Of a DNA stretch of 64,000 nt, positions 27,792 to 40,310 are shown piece after piece (position 1 is the stretch's first letter; every line of letters begins with the position of its first letter). The stretch is from the NCBI RefSeq assembly GCF_000021305.1, contig NC_011772.1, positions 3,820,001 to 3,884,000 of the forward strand. The letters are read 5' to 3'. A model generated the notes under the pieces. The model was not told the origin of the DNA. It saw nothing but the letters and a program-made list of their open reading frames with translations, and ran no database searches. A program made the translations under genes and the position numbers. The stretch comes from Bacillus cereus G9842 (lineage in GTDB: Bacteria; Bacillota; Bacilli; Bacillales; Bacillaceae_G).

Positions 27792-29765
27792 TTATTGAGT
27801 TGGATATGGTACTTCTTTATCAATAATCGTTACTCCATCTCGTACAATTTTATAGTGTCCCTTTGAACCTTCTTGAATTACAAATTCTAAAGAAATAGTC
27901 GCTGATTCAGTAATTGTTCTCGTTTCAACCGGTCTATCCATTTTTTGCTGCATGTCTTCTTTATAAATTTCTATTGTTTGCGGCTTTTTTTCACCTGTTA
28001 CAGCAGGCTCATATGGGATAGAGATATTGTCCACTTTTACCGTTTTAGTCACTTTAGGCTTTTGACCATCAGAGATAATAATAGTTACTTTATCTCCCTC
28101 TTTTAATGGTGTACCTGGTTTTGGAAATTGCGAAATTACAAGTCCTTTTTCGACTGAATCTGAGTACTCTCGTTTTATATCTGACGTTAGTTTTCTCTCA
28201 TTCAAATAACCAGTTACACTATTTTCAGTCCACCCCGAAAAGTCACCTGGTCTAATTTGATAAGGACCTTTACTTACCCAGATTTTCAGTTCTTGCTCCG
28301 CTTCTATAACCATTTGATCAGGCGTCGGAATTTGCTCTACAATTTCACCTTTCGGCTTATCATTTTCAATATAATTTACTGTAACTTGTTTATATTTTTC
28401 TTCTAACTCAGCTTTTACACTCTCAAAGTTTTGCCCTGTGAAATTCGCCATCTTACTTTTCTTTTTTCCACCTGATTGATAGATAGTAATTTTAGCGTTT
28501 TCTTTTACGACTCTTCCTGCTACAGGTTCCGTTTTTATTACATCCCCAACTTCAACATCATCTGTATATACAATATTAGGCTCCGTCACCTCAAAGCCCT
28601 TTTCTACTAACGTATTTACAGCTGTCGTGTATTTCATACCAGCCACATCAGGCACTTTCACATCTTTCGGAATAAATAATCCTGGAATAACCGTAAGCGC
28701 TAATGTTATTCCTATTGCTAAAAATAAAAATGTTGAAATTAAAACTTTAAGCCACTTGTTACTCCGTTTTTTCTTCTTATCTAACTCAGCTGCTTCTGCT
28801 CTTATCGGTTCTTCCACCTTACTCCCTTTTAAAACAATCGTTTCATCACTTACATTTTCAAATAATTGTTCTTGTTGAATAATCGGAATCGCTTTCGTCG
28901 CTTCCATATCTTCTGGTATGTAAAATGGTTGCTCATTTATCCTCTCTGGATATAGCGCAGTTTCAATATCTCGCTTCATCGCATTGGCAGATTGATATCG
29001 ATGGAAAGGATCTTTTGCAGTTGCCTTTAATATAATATTTTCAACACTTTGCGGAATATTTTCATTCCATCTTTTTGGTGATGGGATTTCACTTTGTAAA
29101 TGTTTTAAAGCTATAGCAACAGCAGATTCGCCAGAAAACGGTTGTCTTCCTGTTAACAATTCAAACATAACTATTCCAAGAGAATAAATATCCGATTGTT
29201 TATTTGCTATCCCGCCACGTGCCTGTTCTGGTGATAAATAATGGACTGAACCCAGTACTGAATTTGTATGTGTAATTGTTGTTGCACTTGTAGCTGTCGC
29301 AATTCCAAAATCTGTTACTTTTATTATTCCATCAGCTCGAATTAAAATATTGTGCGGCTTTATATCACGATGCACAATTTCAAAATGATGGGCGTGTGCC
29401 ATGGCGGATGTTAACTGCTCCATAATATCAAGAGCTTCTCCTATAGGTAACATACCTCGCTCAATTATGTATTGCTTCAATGTTTGCCCGGGTACATATT
29501 CCATGACAAGATAATATATACCATCTTCTTCTCCGACATCATACATATTCACAATATTTGGATGCGACAACGTTGTAACAGACTGCGCTTCTCGATGGAA
29601 ACGTTTAATAAACTCTTCGTTATTTGAGTAGTCGAGTCTTAATATTTTTACCGCTACATCTCGGCCAAGTATATCATCATGAGCTAAATATACATTGGCC
29701 ATTCCGCCACCACCAATCATTTTCAGTAGCTTATAACGGTCATTTAAGCGTTTTCCAATCAGCAC
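27792..29765 (-). CDS. prkC: Ser/Thr protein kinase PrkC with PASTA repeats
   Basis: Membrane kinase that senses muropeptides and triggers spore germination and envelope responses. Hanks kinase domain (1-265): glycine loop [14 protein letters not shown], Lys40, HRDIKPHN with Asp134, DFG at 152-154, and a TxxxS-rich activation loop. One membrane segment (about 340-362) follows a basic stretch, then three PASTA repeats (about 365-570) and a C-terminal Ig-like tail. I chose GTG at 29765 ([12 protein letters not shown], 657 aa), 8 bases after AGGTGA; a GTG at 29777 overlaps the prpC stop. It follows its phosphatase prpC. Confidence 0.97.
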   Translation of the reverse strand: MLIGKRLNDRYKLLKMIGGGGMANVYLAHDDILGRDVAVKILRLDYSNNEEFIKRFHREAQSVTTLSHPNIVNMYDVGEEDGIYYLVMEYVPGQTLKQYIIERGMLPIGEALDIMEQLTSAMAHAHHFEIVHRDIKPHNILIRADGIIKVTDFGIATATSATTITHTNSVLGSVHYLSPEQARGGIANKQSDIYSLGIVMFELLTGRQPFSGESAVAIALKHLQSEIPSPKRWNENIPQSVENIILKATAKDPFHRYQSANAMKRDIETALYPERINEQPFYIPEDMEATKAIPIIQQEQLFENVSDETIVLKGSKVEEPIRAEAAELDKKKKRSNKWLKVLISTFLFLAIGITLALTVIPGLFIPKDVKVPDVAGMKYTTAVNTLVEKGFEVTEPNIVYTDDVEVGDVIKTEPVAGRVVKENAKITIYQSGGKKKSKMANFTGQNFESVKAELEEKYKQVTVNYIENDKPKGEIVEQIPTPDQMVIEAEQELKIWVSKGPYQIRPGDFSGWTENSVTGYLNERKLTSDIKREYSDSVEKGLVISQFPKPGTPLKEGDKVTIIISDGQKPKVTKTVKVDNISIPYEPAVTGEKKPQTIEIYKEDMQQKMDRPVETRTITESATISLEFVIQEGSKGHYKIVRDGVTIIDKEVPYPTQ

Positions 29766-29773
29766 GTTGCACT

Positions 29774-30526
29774 TCACCTACTTTCGTTTGTCGAACCCGC
29801 ATAATCAATAAGAACAAGTGTGATATTATCTTCTCCACCGCGATCATTCGCCAATTGAATGAGACGCTGCCCTTTACCTTCAAGCTGTTCATTTAACTGT
29901 AAAATTTGTTGCATATCATCAATAGAAACTTTGTTTGATAACCCATCAGAGCAAAGAAGTAATTGATCATCTTCCTCAAGCACCAACGTTTTAACATCTA
30001 ATCCAACTTTTTCTTCTGTTCCTAGCGCTCTTAATAACACATTCTTTTTCGGATGATACTCTGCATCTTCCTTTGAAATTTCACCATGTCTCACAAGCTC
30101 ATTTACAAGCGAATGATCTTCCGTTACAAGCGTCATTTCTCCTTCTGATACCATATAGCAACGACTATCTCCTATATGCCCTATCGTCACAAAACTTGTT
30201 GTACAAACAGCTATTATAAGCGTTGTTCCCATACCATTACATTCTACATTTTGCTGAGCGTATTCATATATACGCTCATTAATAATCCCAACACTAGTAT
30301 GTAACCATTGTTCTACTTTTTTCGGTTCATTCATATTATGCGTTTGCTTCCAATAATCATGGAATAATTGAATGGCCATCGAGCTAGCTACATCACCAGC
30401 TCGATGACCTCCCATTCCATCTGCTACTACCGCTAAAACATTTCCATCTAAATTGTGAAAAACTCCTGCACTATCTTCATTATGTTGACGAACTTTTCCT
30501 TTATCCGATAGAAATACGGCTTTCAT
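29774..30526 (-). CDS. prpC: PP2C-type protein phosphatase PrpC
   Basis: Mn/Mg-dependent phosphatase that reverses PrkC phosphorylation. The 250 residues contain all PPM motifs: RQHNEDS near 14-19, [16 protein letters not shown] (Asp36, Gly37), [18 protein letters not shown] and [11 protein letters not shown] at the end. ATG at 30526 follows GAGGTGACG, 4 bases after the rlmN stop. The pairing with prkC is conserved across Firmicutes. Confidence 0.98.
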   Translation of the reverse strand: MKAVFLSDKGKVRQHNEDSAGVFHNLDGNVLAVVADGMGGHRAGDVASSMAIQLFHDYWKQTHNMNEPKKVEQWLHTSVGIINERIYEYAQQNVECNGMGTTLIIAVCTTSFVTIGHIGDSRCYMVSEGEMTLVTEDHSLVNELVRHGEISKEDAEYHPKKNVLLRALGTEEKVGLDVKTLVLEEDDQLLLCSDGLSNKVSIDDMQQILQLNEQLEGKGQRLIQLANDRGGEDNITLVLIDYAGSTNESR

Positions 30527-30530
30527 CTCG

Positions 30531-31619
30531 TCACCTCGTCTCTTCTTTGCGCTCCTTCGCACGCAACTGACCGCAGGCTGCGTCAATATCATGACCTTGT
30601 TCACGGCGAATCGTTACATTCACTCCACGATCTTTTAACGTTTTCTCGAACAAGAAAATTTGCTCACGTGGTGTACGTACATAATCACGTTCAGGTACGT
30701 AGTTTACCGGGATTAAGTTTACATGACATTTTACACCTTTTAAGAGCGCAGCAAGCTCTTCAGCGTGCTCAACTTGGTCATTTTCTCCTCCAAATAATCC
30801 ATATTCAAAAGTAATACGGCGCCCTGTTCTATTTACATAGTATTTAATAGCTTCCATTAAATCCGGTAATTTATAAGCACGGTTAATCGGCATTAATTTT
30901 GAACGTAATTCTGAGTTTGGAGCATGCAATGAAATCGCAAAATTAATTTGTAGTTCTTCTTCAGCAAACTTATAAATTTTCGGGATAATTCCACTCGTCG
31001 AAACAGTCATATGTCTAGCACCAATATGAAGTCCTTTTTCATGGTTAGTGATGCGTAAGAATCCCATTAAATTATCGTAATTATCAAATGGTTCTCCAAT
31101 TCCCATAACAACAAGAGAACTTACACGTTCTTCTGTTTCATCAAGCGCACGCTGAACTTCTACTACTTGCGCTACGATTTCTCCAGCTTCTAGGTTTCGT
31201 TTTAGTCCACCAAGCGTCGAAGCACAGAACGTACATCCAATACGACAACCAACTTGCGTTGTTACACAAATGGAATTTCCATATTCATGTCGCATTAATA
31301 CCGTTTCAATAGAATACCCGTCATATAATTGGAATAAGAATTTAATCGTTCCATCCGAAGACGTTTGTTTTACTAACGTGTTTAAAGTAGTAATATCAAA
31401 GGAATTCGACAATTTATCACGCAATCCTTTAGAAAGGTTTGACATATCCTCATAATTTTTTACACGTTTTTTATATAGCCAGTCAAAAATTTGTCCAGCG
31501 CGGAACTTCGGTTCTCCTTGTTCCTTTAACCAATCTTGCATTTCATGAATTTGTAAAGAGTAAATTGATGGTTTCTTCGTTTCTACATTTTTCTTTTGTT
31601 TTCTTACAGTCGTTTCCAT
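30531..31619 (-). CDS. rlmN: Dual-specificity 23S rRNA/tRNA adenine-C2 methyltransferase RlmN
   Basis: Radical SAM enzyme methylating A2503 of 23S rRNA and A37 of some tRNAs. The cluster-binding cysteines are Cys125, Cys129 and Cys132 ([10 protein letters not shown]), and the methyl-carrying cysteine is in DIDAACGQL near the C-terminus. The glycine-rich [13 protein letters not shown] is the SAM site. 362 aa, normal. Four bases separate it from rsmB, so two rRNA methylases are co-expressed. Confidence 0.97.
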   Translation of the reverse strand: METTVRKQKKNVETKKPSIYSLQIHEMQDWLKEQGEPKFRAGQIFDWLYKKRVKNYEDMSNLSKGLRDKLSNSFDITTLNTLVKQTSSDGTIKFLFQLYDGYSIETVLMRHEYGNSICVTTQVGCRIGCTFCASTLGGLKRNLEAGEIVAQVVEVQRALDETEERVSSLVVMGIGEPFDNYDNLMGFLRITNHEKGLHIGARHMTVSTSGIIPKIYKFAEEELQINFAISLHAPNSELRSKLMPINRAYKLPDLMEAIKYYVNRTGRRITFEYGLFGGENDQVEHAEELAALLKGVKCHVNLIPVNYVPERDYVRTPREQIFLFEKTLKDRGVNVTIRREQGHDIDAACGQLRAKERKEETR

Positions 31620-31623
31620 GATG

Positions 31624-32958
31624 CTACACCTTCTTCCTTAAACAAGCAATATAAAAGCCATCCGTTGCAAAATAATGCGGTAAAATTTGTACTTGACCTT
31701 CATTAATATATGGACTTAATTTTTCTGGCATACGTTCTTTTATCGTAGTATCCCATTCAAATTCAGGATGTTCTTTTAAAAATTTATCTATTACTTGTTC
31801 ATTTTCTATTTTCTCAATTGTGCACGTACTATAAACAAGACGACCGCCTTGTTTTAATAACGGTGCTATTTTTTCTAGTATCGCAAGTTGAATCGTCGAT
31901 AATCTTTCACTATCGCCTTTATCTTTTCCTAACTTAATATCAGGCTTACGTCTAATTACACCAAATCCAGAACACGGTGCATCTACCAATATTTTATCAA
32001 ACGTTTCATTTGAAAAGTGCTCTTGCACTTTTCTAGCATCTAGCGCTTTTGTTTCGACATTTTCTAACCCAAGTCGCTCTGCTTGCTGTTTAATTAAACG
32101 TACTTTGTGTGCATGTAAATCAAGAGACATTACTTTACCAGTTCCCTTTAAACGCTCAGCTATATGCGTAGTTTTACCACCAGGAGCCGCACAACTATCA
32201 AGAACTGTCTCTCCCTCATTTGGTTCTAAAGCGCGTGCTACAAGCATAGAACTTTCATCTTGAATAGAAAGAAATCCTTTTTTAAACGCTTCTGTATGCG
32301 CTACATTTCCTCTTTCAATCTGAATTGCATCATCTGACAAGTCACCACGTTTTGCTTCTATACCTTCACTTGCCAACAACTCAATCGCTTCTTCTACCGT
32401 TACCTTATCAACATTCACACGCGCTGTAGGTACAGGAGGTAACATATTTACTTCGCACATTTTCTCTGCAGTTTCTAAGCCATATGCAGAAGTCCACTCT
32501 TGTACAAGCCAAACTGGATGACTCATCGCAATTGCAAGCCGTTCTACTGGATCCTTGATTTCATCTACAGAAGGTACACCTTCTCTCTGAATCGAACGTA
32601 ATACACCGTTCACCATACCAGCAATTCCTTTATGCCCGCGACGCTTTGCAATCTCAACCGCTTCATGAATAGCCGCTCTTTCTGGCACTCGGTCTAAATA
32701 AATCATTTGATATAAAGATAAGCGAAGCAATACTCTTACCCACGCCTCAACCTTCTTTTTTAAAAAAGGCTGTAAATAATAATCTAATGTGTCACGACGT
32801 TGAATCGTTCCATATACAATTTCAGTTAATAAACCAATATCTTTTCTATCAATTGCACTTTTTTCAATTAAATTATTTAAAAGTAAGTTGCTATATGCAC
32901 CACTTTTTTCCACTTGAATTAAACCATCAAGAGCTAATTCACGAACATTTTGTCTCAT
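31624..32958 (-). CDS. rsmB: 16S rRNA (cytosine967-C5)-methyltransferase RsmB
   Basis: Makes m5C967 in the small subunit. The 444-residue protein has an N-terminal NusB-like domain (about 1-140) and a Rossmann methylase domain with [18 protein letters not shown] (SAM site, about 257), [17 protein letters not shown] and the catalytic [13 protein letters not shown]. Its start overlaps the fmt stop by 4 bases. Confidence 0.97.
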   Translation of the reverse strand: MRQNVRELALDGLIQVEKSGAYSNLLLNNLIEKSAIDRKDIGLLTEIVYGTIQRRDTLDYYLQPFLKKKVEAWVRVLLRLSLYQMIYLDRVPERAAIHEAVEIAKRRGHKGIAGMVNGVLRSIQREGVPSVDEIKDPVERLAIAMSHPVWLVQEWTSAYGLETAEKMCEVNMLPPVPTARVNVDKVTVEEAIELLASEGIEAKRGDLSDDAIQIERGNVAHTEAFKKGFLSIQDESSMLVARALEPNEGETVLDSCAAPGGKTTHIAERLKGTGKVMSLDLHAHKVRLIKQQAERLGLENVETKALDARKVQEHFSNETFDKILVDAPCSGFGVIRRKPDIKLGKDKGDSERLSTIQLAILEKIAPLLKQGGRLVYSTCTIEKIENEQVIDKFLKEHPEFEWDTTIKERMPEKLSPYINEGQVQILPHYFATDGFYIACLRKKV

Positions 32959-33899
32959 GCATTTTCTCCTAACTTCGTTCCAATTTCAGGTTTTGTTCCA
33001 CGTAAAAATTGTGAACAACTCATACGCTTTTTACCAGAAGGTTGCAATTCAGTAATTTTAACACCTGTTTCATTACTAGTTGCTACTACAAAACCATCTT
33101 CTTCGATCGCAACAATCGTACCTGCTTCAGCCGGTTCAGTTACAGGCACTTTTTCTCCCCACCATACTTTAACAACTTGTCCTGCTAAAGTTGTATAAGC
33201 AACTGGCCATGGATTCAATCCGCGAATGTGATTGTATACTTCTTCACCTGTTTTTGTCCAATCAATTTTCTCTTGCTCACGTTTTATATTGTACGCAAAC
33301 GTTACTTCTTCTTCGTTTTGTTTAATCGGTTCTAACTTACCTTGAATTAATAAAGGTACTGTTTTAGATAGAAGATGTGCTCCTGCTTCACTTAATTTAT
33401 CAAATAATGAGCCTGTCGTTTCACGCTCTTCAATTTCCACTTCCACTTGCGTTAAGATATCACCAGCATCCAATTTTTCTACCATATACATAATTGTAAT
33501 ACCTGTTTTTTCTTTACCTTCCATAATTGCATAATGAATTGGTGCACCACCACGAAGTTCAGGAAGTAAAGAAGCGTGGACATTAATACATCCATACTTC
33601 GGTGCTTCTAAAATTTCATTTGGTACAATCTGACCAAATGCAGCTGTTACAATTAAATCTGGCTCTAATGCCAATACTTTTTCATATTCATCTTTTTCAC
33701 GAATTTTTAACGGCTGTAACACAGGGATACCATGTTTTTCCGCTTCAACTTTAACAGGTGTAGGTGTTAATACTTTTTTTCTACCTACTGGACGATCAGG
33801 TTGCGTCACAACACCTACTACCTCATAGCCATCTTCAATAAGACGACGAAGCACCGGCACTGAAAAGTCCGGTGTTCCCATAAACACTACTTTTATCAT
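32955..33899 (-). CDS. fmt: Methionyl-tRNA formyltransferase
   Basis: Formylates initiator Met-tRNA using 10-formyl-THF. The N-terminal domain has [17 protein letters not shown] and the catalytic [18 protein letters not shown] (Asn-His-Asp set), and the C-terminal OB fold binds tRNA. 314 aa. It sits 23 bases after def, which encodes the enzyme that later removes the formyl group. Confidence 0.98.
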   Translation of the reverse strand: MIKVVFMGTPDFSVPVLRRLIEDGYEVVGVVTQPDRPVGRKKVLTPTPVKVEAEKHGIPVLQPLKIREKDEYEKVLALEPDLIVTAAFGQIVPNEILEAPKYGCINVHASLLPELRGGAPIHYAIMEGKEKTGITIMYMVEKLDAGDILTQVEVEIEERETTGSLFDKLSEAGAHLLSKTVPLLIQGKLEPIKQNEEEVTFAYNIKREQEKIDWTKTGEEVYNHIRGLNPWPVAYTTLAGQVVKVWWGEKVPVTEPAEAGTIVAIEEDGFVVATSNETGVKITELQPSGKKRMSCSQFLRGTKPEIGTKLGENA

Positions 33900-33922
33900 T
33901 TAAAAACCGCTCCTTTTAACAC

Positions 33923-34393
33923 CTATTCTAGTTCGTTTTCTTCATAATATCTTGTCACTTTCGATGTAAATAAAACACCGTGTAAATGATCGATTTCATG
34001 TTGAATTGCACGCGCTAAAAATCCTTCCGCTTCTAATAAAAATACTTTCCCACGGCGATTTTGTGCTCTTACTTTAATATAATCCGCACGTTCTACTTCA
34101 CCATAAAGTCCCGGGAAGCTTAAACATCCTTCGGGACCTACTTGTTCACCACGTTTTTCTAATATTGATGGATTGATTAACTCGATTTTCCCAGTATCAT
34201 CATCGACATCAACAACCGCTACTTGCAAGCTTACACCTACTTGAGGCGCAGCTAAACCGACTCCGTCCGCAATTAACATTGTTTCATGCATATCTTTCAA
34301 CAATTTCACTAACTTTTTATCAAAGTTAATTACTCTTTCGCATGGTGTTTCTAACACTTCATTTGGATGCTTTACTATTTCTAAAACTGCCAT
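33923..34393 (-). CDS. def: Peptide deformylase
   Basis: Metalloenzyme removing formyl from new proteins. Motif 1 GVGLAAPQVGVS (44-55), motif 2 EGCLSFPGL with ligand Cys90, and motif 3 QHEIDHLHGVLF with His132, Glu133 and His136. At 156 aa it is the short type (DefA-like); a longer second Def is usual in bacilli and would lie elsewhere. It begins 11 bases after priA. Confidence 0.98.
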   Translation of the reverse strand: MAVLEIVKHPNEVLETPCERVINFDKKLVKLLKDMHETMLIADGVGLAAPQVGVSLQVAVVDVDDDTGKIELINPSILEKRGEQVGPEGCLSFPGLYGEVERADYIKVRAQNRRGKVFLLEAEGFLARAIQHEIDHLHGVLFTSKVTRYYEENELE

Positions 34394-34404
34394 ATTTCCC
34401 TCCG

Positions 34405-36810
34405 CTACATTAACATTGTTGGATTAAAATCAATTGAGATTTGTAGCTCTTTTTGCATTTCTGCTTGATAATGTTCATTTACCATTTTGAGCACGTTCTT
34501 TAAGTTTGGTTCCCGTTTGTATTTTATCATGCATTGATAACGATATCTATCTTTTATCCTTGGAATTGCTGAAGCAACTGGTCCTAACACCATTGTTTGC
34601 TGCGAGCAATGCGTTCGTAAATACGAGGCAATTTTTTCCGTCACTTGTACCGCTTTTAATAATTCAGGATGAGATACGGTTACGAGTACAACATAGTAAT
34701 ATGGAGGATATTGTCTTGTTCGTCTCATTTGCATTTCTTGGTCAAAAAACACATCATATTGTTGGTTCTTCGCTAACTCTATACTGTAATGTTCTGGCGT
34801 ATACGTTTGAATCACAACTTCCCCTGGCAATTCATGTCTACCCGCTCGTCCACTTACTTGCGTCAATAACTGATATGTCTTTTCACTTGCACGAAAATCA
34901 GGTAAGTGAAGCATCGTATCTGCAGTTAAAACCCCAACAAGCGTTACTTTTGGAAAATCTAATCCTTTAGCAATCATTTGTGTTCCAAGTAATATATCTG
35001 CTTTTTCTTCCCCAAACGCCTTTAATAATTTTTCATGCATTCCTTTTCGACTTGTCGTATCTACATCCATTCGAATGACTCGCGCCTCTGGAAATAGTTT
35101 TGTAATTTCTTCTTCTACCTTTTGTGTACCTGTACCAAAGAAACGAATGTATGTACTTTGACAAGCTGGACACTCAGTTGGCATATTTTCTTCGTAACTA
35201 CAATAATGACATTTTAAACGATGATTCATTTTATGATATGTCAATGAAATATCACAATGCGGACATTGTACAACATACCCACAATCACGGCACATAACAA
35301 ATGTAGAATGACCTCTTCTATTTAAGAAGAGTACCATCTGTTCTTTCTTTTCTAATCGATCTGCTATTTTTTCATGCAGCGCCTTAGAAAACATTGATCG
35401 ATTCCCGTCACGAAGTTCTTCTCGCATGTCAACAATCTCTACCGTTGGTAAAGCTTGTTCATTCATACGTTTTTCCATTGTTAGTAGTTCATAAACACCT
35501 TTTTTCGCCCTTGCAAACGATTCAAGTGTTGGTGTCGCACTACCAAGAACGATAGGACATTTATGGTATTGCCCTCTCCAGACAGCCACATCTCTTGCAT
35601 GATACCTTGGATTATCTTCTTGTTTGTAACTTGATTCATGCTCTTCATCAATAATAATAATCCCTAAATTCTCAAAAGGCGCAAAAACGGCTGAACGCGC
35701 ACCAACTACAACTTTCACTTCTTTTCTTAAAATCTTACGCCACTCGTCATACTTTTCTCCAACAGACAACGCACTATGAAGAACTGCAACTTGCGAGCCA
35801 AACCTACCTTTAAAACGATCCACCATTTGGGGTGTTAGTGCAATTTCAGGAACAAGAACGATAGCTTCTTTTCCTTTCTCGAGCACTGCTGCTATAGATT
35901 GTAAATATACTTCTGTCTTTCCACTTCCTGTAACACCATATAGTAAAAATGGATTATAAGTTTCATTTGTAATTGATGATAAAATCGGTGTAATAACTTG
36001 TTTTTGTTCCTCCGTAAGTGGCAATGGTTTCGTTTGTTCAAAACCATCATCGTCATACGGATTTCGGTATACTTCCACATACTTTTCTGAAATGAATCCC
36101 TTTTTAACAAGTGCTTTTATTGGAGCATCTGTTATTTGTAACTCTTCTGTAATTACTTTCAACGGTACACTTTTATAATTTTCCACAAAATAATAGAGTA
36201 CATCTTGTTGTTTTTTACTTTTCAGTTCAAATGCCGCTAATTCTAATTTATCTTCTGGCAACTCCGGCTGAACAACTCTTTGCTTCTTCTTTTGTACTTT
36301 ATCTTTCACTTGATAAACGACTTCAACCGTACCATTTTTAATTTCTTGTTGAATAGTCCGGTATAAATGTGGCTGTTGCTCGATTACTTCAAAATCAATT
36401 GCTTCTTTATCCTGAAATAAATATAGTATTTCAGGTGCTATTTCTTCCTGTTTACAAAGTTGTAGACGTTTTTTATACGTTGCTTTTATCGCAGTTGGAA
36501 GCATCACTTGAAAAGCTGAAATCATGTAGCATAACGTTTCACTTGTAAGCCAATATCCAAGTTTTAATAATTCATCATTTAAAACCGGTGTTACATCTAA
36601 TATTTCATGGATCGTCTTTAACTTCTTACTTTCTACATCCACCGAATCTTTAATCCCAATAATAAAACCTTGCAATTTTCTTGGCCCAAACGGAACTACT
36701 ACCCGCATTCCTGTCTGTACAATATCTTCCCATTTTTTAGGGATAATGTAATCAAATGGTCGATCTGTCTGACGGGCAGGTACATCAACAATTACACTTG
36801 CAAATTTCAT
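34405..36810 (-). CDS. priA: Primosomal replication helicase PriA
   Basis: Fork-restart helicase. The 801 residues have an N-terminal 3'-DNA-binding domain, Walker A LLYGVTGSGKTEVYLQ, DEEHESSYKQEDNPRYHARD (DExH), and a zinc-binding insertion with eight cysteines (CRDCG, CPHCD, CHYCS, CPACQ) before the second helicase lobe (GTQMIAKGLDFPKVTLVGV and QVSGRAGR). It overlaps the coaBC stop by 4 bases. Confidence 0.98.
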   Translation of the reverse strand: MKFASVIVDVPARQTDRPFDYIIPKKWEDIVQTGMRVVVPFGPRKLQGFIIGIKDSVDVESKKLKTIHEILDVTPVLNDELLKLGYWLTSETLCYMISAFQVMLPTAIKATYKKRLQLCKQEEIAPEILYLFQDKEAIDFEVIEQQPHLYRTIQQEIKNGTVEVVYQVKDKVQKKKQRVVQPELPEDKLELAAFELKSKKQQDVLYYFVENYKSVPLKVITEELQITDAPIKALVKKGFISEKYVEVYRNPYDDDGFEQTKPLPLTEEQKQVITPILSSITNETYNPFLLYGVTGSGKTEVYLQSIAAVLEKGKEAIVLVPEIALTPQMVDRFKGRFGSQVAVLHSALSVGEKYDEWRKILRKEVKVVVGARSAVFAPFENLGIIIIDEEHESSYKQEDNPRYHARDVAVWRGQYHKCPIVLGSATPTLESFARAKKGVYELLTMEKRMNEQALPTVEIVDMREELRDGNRSMFSKALHEKIADRLEKKEQMVLFLNRRGHSTFVMCRDCGYVVQCPHCDISLTYHKMNHRLKCHYCSYEENMPTECPACQSTYIRFFGTGTQKVEEEITKLFPEARVIRMDVDTTSRKGMHEKLLKAFGEEKADILLGTQMIAKGLDFPKVTLVGVLTADTMLHLPDFRASEKTYQLLTQVSGRAGRHELPGEVVIQTYTPEHYSIELAKNQQYDVFFDQEMQMRRTRQYPPYYYVVLVTVSHPELLKAVQVTEKIASYLRTHCSQQTMVLGPVASAIPRIKDRYRYQCMIKYKREPNLKNVLKMVNEHYQAEMQKELQISIDFNPTMLM

Positions 36811-38012
36811 AAACGATCATCTTCTAACATCATTTCAATTTGCTTTAATATTTCACGAGCTACCTCTTTTTTCATTAAAAGTGGCAACTCAATAACTTTT
36901 CCATCTTTTCTATACATCGTTACAATATTCGTATCCGTGCCAAATCCAGCTCCTTGCGCTTTTACATCATTCGCGACAATCATATCTGCATTTTTCTCAC
37001 GTAGTTTTTTCGTTGCATATTCCTCTACATTTGTCGTTTCAGCAGCAAAACCGATAAGTAACTGTTTATCCTTTTTCTGACCTAACGTTTTTAAAATATC
37101 CACCGTTCTTTCGAGTTCAATGACAGCATCACCATTTTGCTTTTTCATTTTATTATCATGAACATATTTCGGACGATAATCTGCAACTGCTGCTGTTTTA
37201 ATGACAACGTCTACGTTTTGATAATGTTGAAGAACTGCTTCTAACATATCTTGTGCAGATTCCACTTGCACTGTCGTTACATGTAACGGTGGATTTAATG
37301 CTGTCGGTCCTGAAACGAGTATAACATCAGCGCCTAAATTCGCCGCCACTTCTGCAATCGCATACCCCATTTTTCCAGAAGAAAAATTCGTCATAAAACG
37401 AACTGGATCAACCTTTTCACGTGTTGGGCCAGCAGTTATTAATATTCTTTTTCCCTGCAATGGTTTGTGTTCTGAGAAAGCTTCCTCTAACCGTGCGATA
37501 ATCGCTTCAGGTTCTTCTAGTCGTCCCTTTGCTACATATCCACATGCTAAAAAGCCTTCCCCAGGCTCAATAAACGTATATCCTAGCGTTTTCAATGTCA
37601 TCATATTTTTTTGAACAATTTTATTTTCATACATATGCACATTCATAGCAGGCGCAATCCATACCGGAGCTGCAGTAGCTAACAAAGTAGTTGTAATCAT
37701 ATCATCTGCAATACCACCAGCTAACTTTCCAATACAATTGGCAGTAGCAGGTGCGACAAGTACAACATCCGCCCAATCTGCTAAATCAATATGAGCAATA
37801 ACAGCCGAGTCTTTCTCATCAAATGTATCCGTATATACATCATGGCGAGAAAGTGCTTGGAATGTAAGAGGCGTAACAAACTTCATTGCCGACTCACTCA
37901 TCATTACTTTTACAATCGCGCCAGATTGTGTCAATTTACTCGTTAACGCAGCTGCTTTAAAAACCGCAATGCCTCCTGTTACACATAGAAGTATCTTTTT
38001 CCCTTTTAGCAT
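36807..38012 (-). CDS. coaBC: Bifunctional phosphopantothenoylcysteine decarboxylase / synthase
   Basis: Fuses two steps of CoA synthesis. The CoaC half (1-190) is an FMN flavoprotein with VTGGIAVFKAAALTSKL, PAMNVHMYEN and CGYVAKGRL (catalytic Cys near 158). The CoaB half has ITAGPTREKVDPVRFMTNFS and KKLREKNADMIVAND. 401 aa. It follows rpoZ by about 170 bases that include the rpoZ terminator. Confidence 0.98.
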   Translation of the reverse strand: MLKGKKILLCVTGGIAVFKAAALTSKLTQSGAIVKVMMSESAMKFVTPLTFQALSRHDVYTDTFDEKDSAVIAHIDLADWADVVLVAPATANCIGKLAGGIADDMITTTLLATAAPVWIAPAMNVHMYENKIVQKNMMTLKTLGYTFIEPGEGFLACGYVAKGRLEEPEAIIARLEEAFSEHKPLQGKRILITAGPTREKVDPVRFMTNFSSGKMGYAIAEVAANLGADVILVSGPTALNPPLHVTTVQVESAQDMLEAVLQHYQNVDVVIKTAAVADYRPKYVHDNKMKKQNGDAVIELERTVDILKTLGQKKDKQLLIGFAAETTNVEEYATKKLREKNADMIVANDVKAQGAGFGTDTNIVTMYRKDGKVIELPLLMKKEVAREILKQIEMMLEDDRL

Positions 38013-38095
38013 ATGACTCGTCCTCTTTCTTTTTCAAACTTATAATACTGAAATAGAATTCCCAGCTCGTCAGTACCAATATTTCATTCCTTTCG

Positions 38096-38132
38096 TAAAA
38101 AAATAACAACCTACTTGTAAATAGGTTGTTAC
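38096..38132 (-). terminator. Terminator after rpoZ
   Basis: AACAACCTA / TAGGTTGTT stem, eight-base loop, then seven T on the minus strand. It separates gmk-rpoZ from coaBC-priA. Confidence 0.85.
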
Positions 38133-38184
38133 CGTTACATAGAAAATTATAAAGTCTATGTTTTATTTTGTCGAAGGCAAAGGC

Positions 38185-38397
38185 TTATTCAGCAACTTTA
38201 TCTTCACTTGGTACGTAGCTTAATACTTCCGCATCGATTTCTTCTAATGCTTTACCTACACACTTATGAGAAACCGGTTGCTCTACAACACAGTTATTAG
38301 CAAGTTGCATTTCACGTGCACGCTTTGCAGCCACTGTTACTAGTGTGTATTTAGAATCGATTTTTTGTAGTAATGAGTCAATTGATGGATTTAACAT
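38185..38397 (-). CDS. rpoZ: RNA polymerase omega subunit
   Basis: Small subunit that clamps beta-prime. The 70 residues start [20 protein letters not shown] and include [12 protein letters not shown], the family signature. It starts two bases after the gmk stop, the standard pairing in bacteria. Confidence 0.96.
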   Translation of the reverse strand: MLNPSIDSLLQKIDSKYTLVTVAAKRAREMQLANNCVVEQPVSHKCVGKALEEIDAEVLSYVPSEDKVAE

Positions 38398-38399
38398 AA

Positions 38400-39294
<895 letters not shown>

Positions 39295-39361
39295 AGTTTG
39301 CGCCTCCTAGTAAGTCTATCCGATTTCTCCACCACGTATAACTTTATATATTTTTTGAAAG

Positions 39362-40237
39362 CTACTCAATATTTTGTACTTGTTCACGAATTTTTTCAAG
39401 GTTATTTTTCATTTCTACAACATATTTTGAAATTGTTAAGTCATTTGCCTTAGAACCAATCGTATTAATTTCTCTATGCATCTCTTGCACGATGAAATCC
39501 ATTTTTCTTCCAACAGGCTCTTCAATCTGCAATGTTTCATGAAATTGCTCTAAATGACTTTGCAAACGAACTAACTCTTCATGAATATCACAACGCTCTG
39601 CAAAGATTGCGACTTCTGTTAGCAATCTTTGTTCATCTAACTCTTGATTATGTAATTCTTTTAAGCGATTTTCTAATCGTTCACGATATTTTTGTGTAAC
39701 AATTGGTGCATGTGGAATAATTGCATTTACACAATTGCTAATCTCTTGTAAACGATACGCTATATCTTTATGTAATCGTTCTCCTTCGCCATCTCTCATC
39801 GTTTTCAACATATGAGCAGCTTGACGAACAGCCTCATATAAACTGTTCTCAAAATGTTCATTTACATTTTCTATTTCTTCAATTGCTGTTACTTCTGGCA
39901 TTGCCATTAATTGCTCGAGTGTAATAGAATCTTGTAATTGAAACTTTCCTTTTATATCTTCCATCATCGATTGGTACTGCTCAAGAAGTGACCAATTCAC
40001 ACTTAATTTTCTTTCAACAAGTCCTTCACCTGCTATACTAATAGACACCTCAATGCGTCCACGTCGAACTTGCTGTGCAATTATTTTACGAATTTTGTCC
40101 TCAAATACCATCATTTGCTTAGGAAGTCGAATACTCATCTCTAAAAAACGGTGGTTCACCGATTTCATTTCTACTGTAATTTGAAAAGTATCACTTTCTA
40201 CTTTCGATCTTCCAAACCCTGTCATACTAGAAATCAT
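39362..40237 (-). CDS. YicC-family endoribonuclease (YloC)
   Basis: The 291 residues belong to the YicC/YloC family, recently described as an RNase family (knowledge, not visible in sequence). Features: start MISSMTGFGRSKVES, EMKSVNHRFLEMSIRLP, and a C-terminal domain with GRKMDFIVQEMHREINTIGSK. ATG at 40237 is preferred over the extension to 40252 for its conserved MISSMTGFGR beginning, though the ribosome site (GGATGTGA) is weak. It opens the remA-gmk-rpoZ run. Confidence 0.9.
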   Translation of the reverse strand: MISSMTGFGRSKVESDTFQITVEMKSVNHRFLEMSIRLPKQMMVFEDKIRKIIAQQVRRGRIEVSISIAGEGLVERKLSVNWSLLEQYQSMMEDIKGKFQLQDSITLEQLMAMPEVTAIEEIENVNEHFENSLYEAVRQAAHMLKTMRDGEGERLHKDIAYRLQEISNCVNAIIPHAPIVTQKYRERLENRLKELHNQELDEQRLLTEVAIFAERCDIHEELVRLQSHLEQFHETLQIEEPVGRKMDFIVQEMHREINTIGSKANDLTISKYVVEMKNNLEKIREQVQNIE

Positions 40238-40272
40238 TTTTATCACATCCAAGCCATAAAATAACTCAATGA

Positions 40273-40306
40273 AAAAGGTAATAGAGACAAGGCTCTACTA
40301 CCTTCT
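40273..40306 (-). terminator. Terminator after the P-type ATPase gene
   Basis: AAGGTA(a)TAGAG / CTCTA(c)TACCTT with one mismatch and five T on the minus strand. It lies immediately downstream of an extended -10 promoter pointing at yicC. Confidence 0.8.
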
Positions 40307-40310
40307 GTAA

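Noticed and set aside
34506..34970. 154-codon plus-strand open frame opposite priA
   Set aside because: It lies wholly inside the conserved priA gene, has no ribosome site and an unlikely composition; a shadow frame.
36670..37080. 136-codon plus-strand frame opposite priA/coaBC
   Set aside because: Antisense to two conserved genes, without a start signal.
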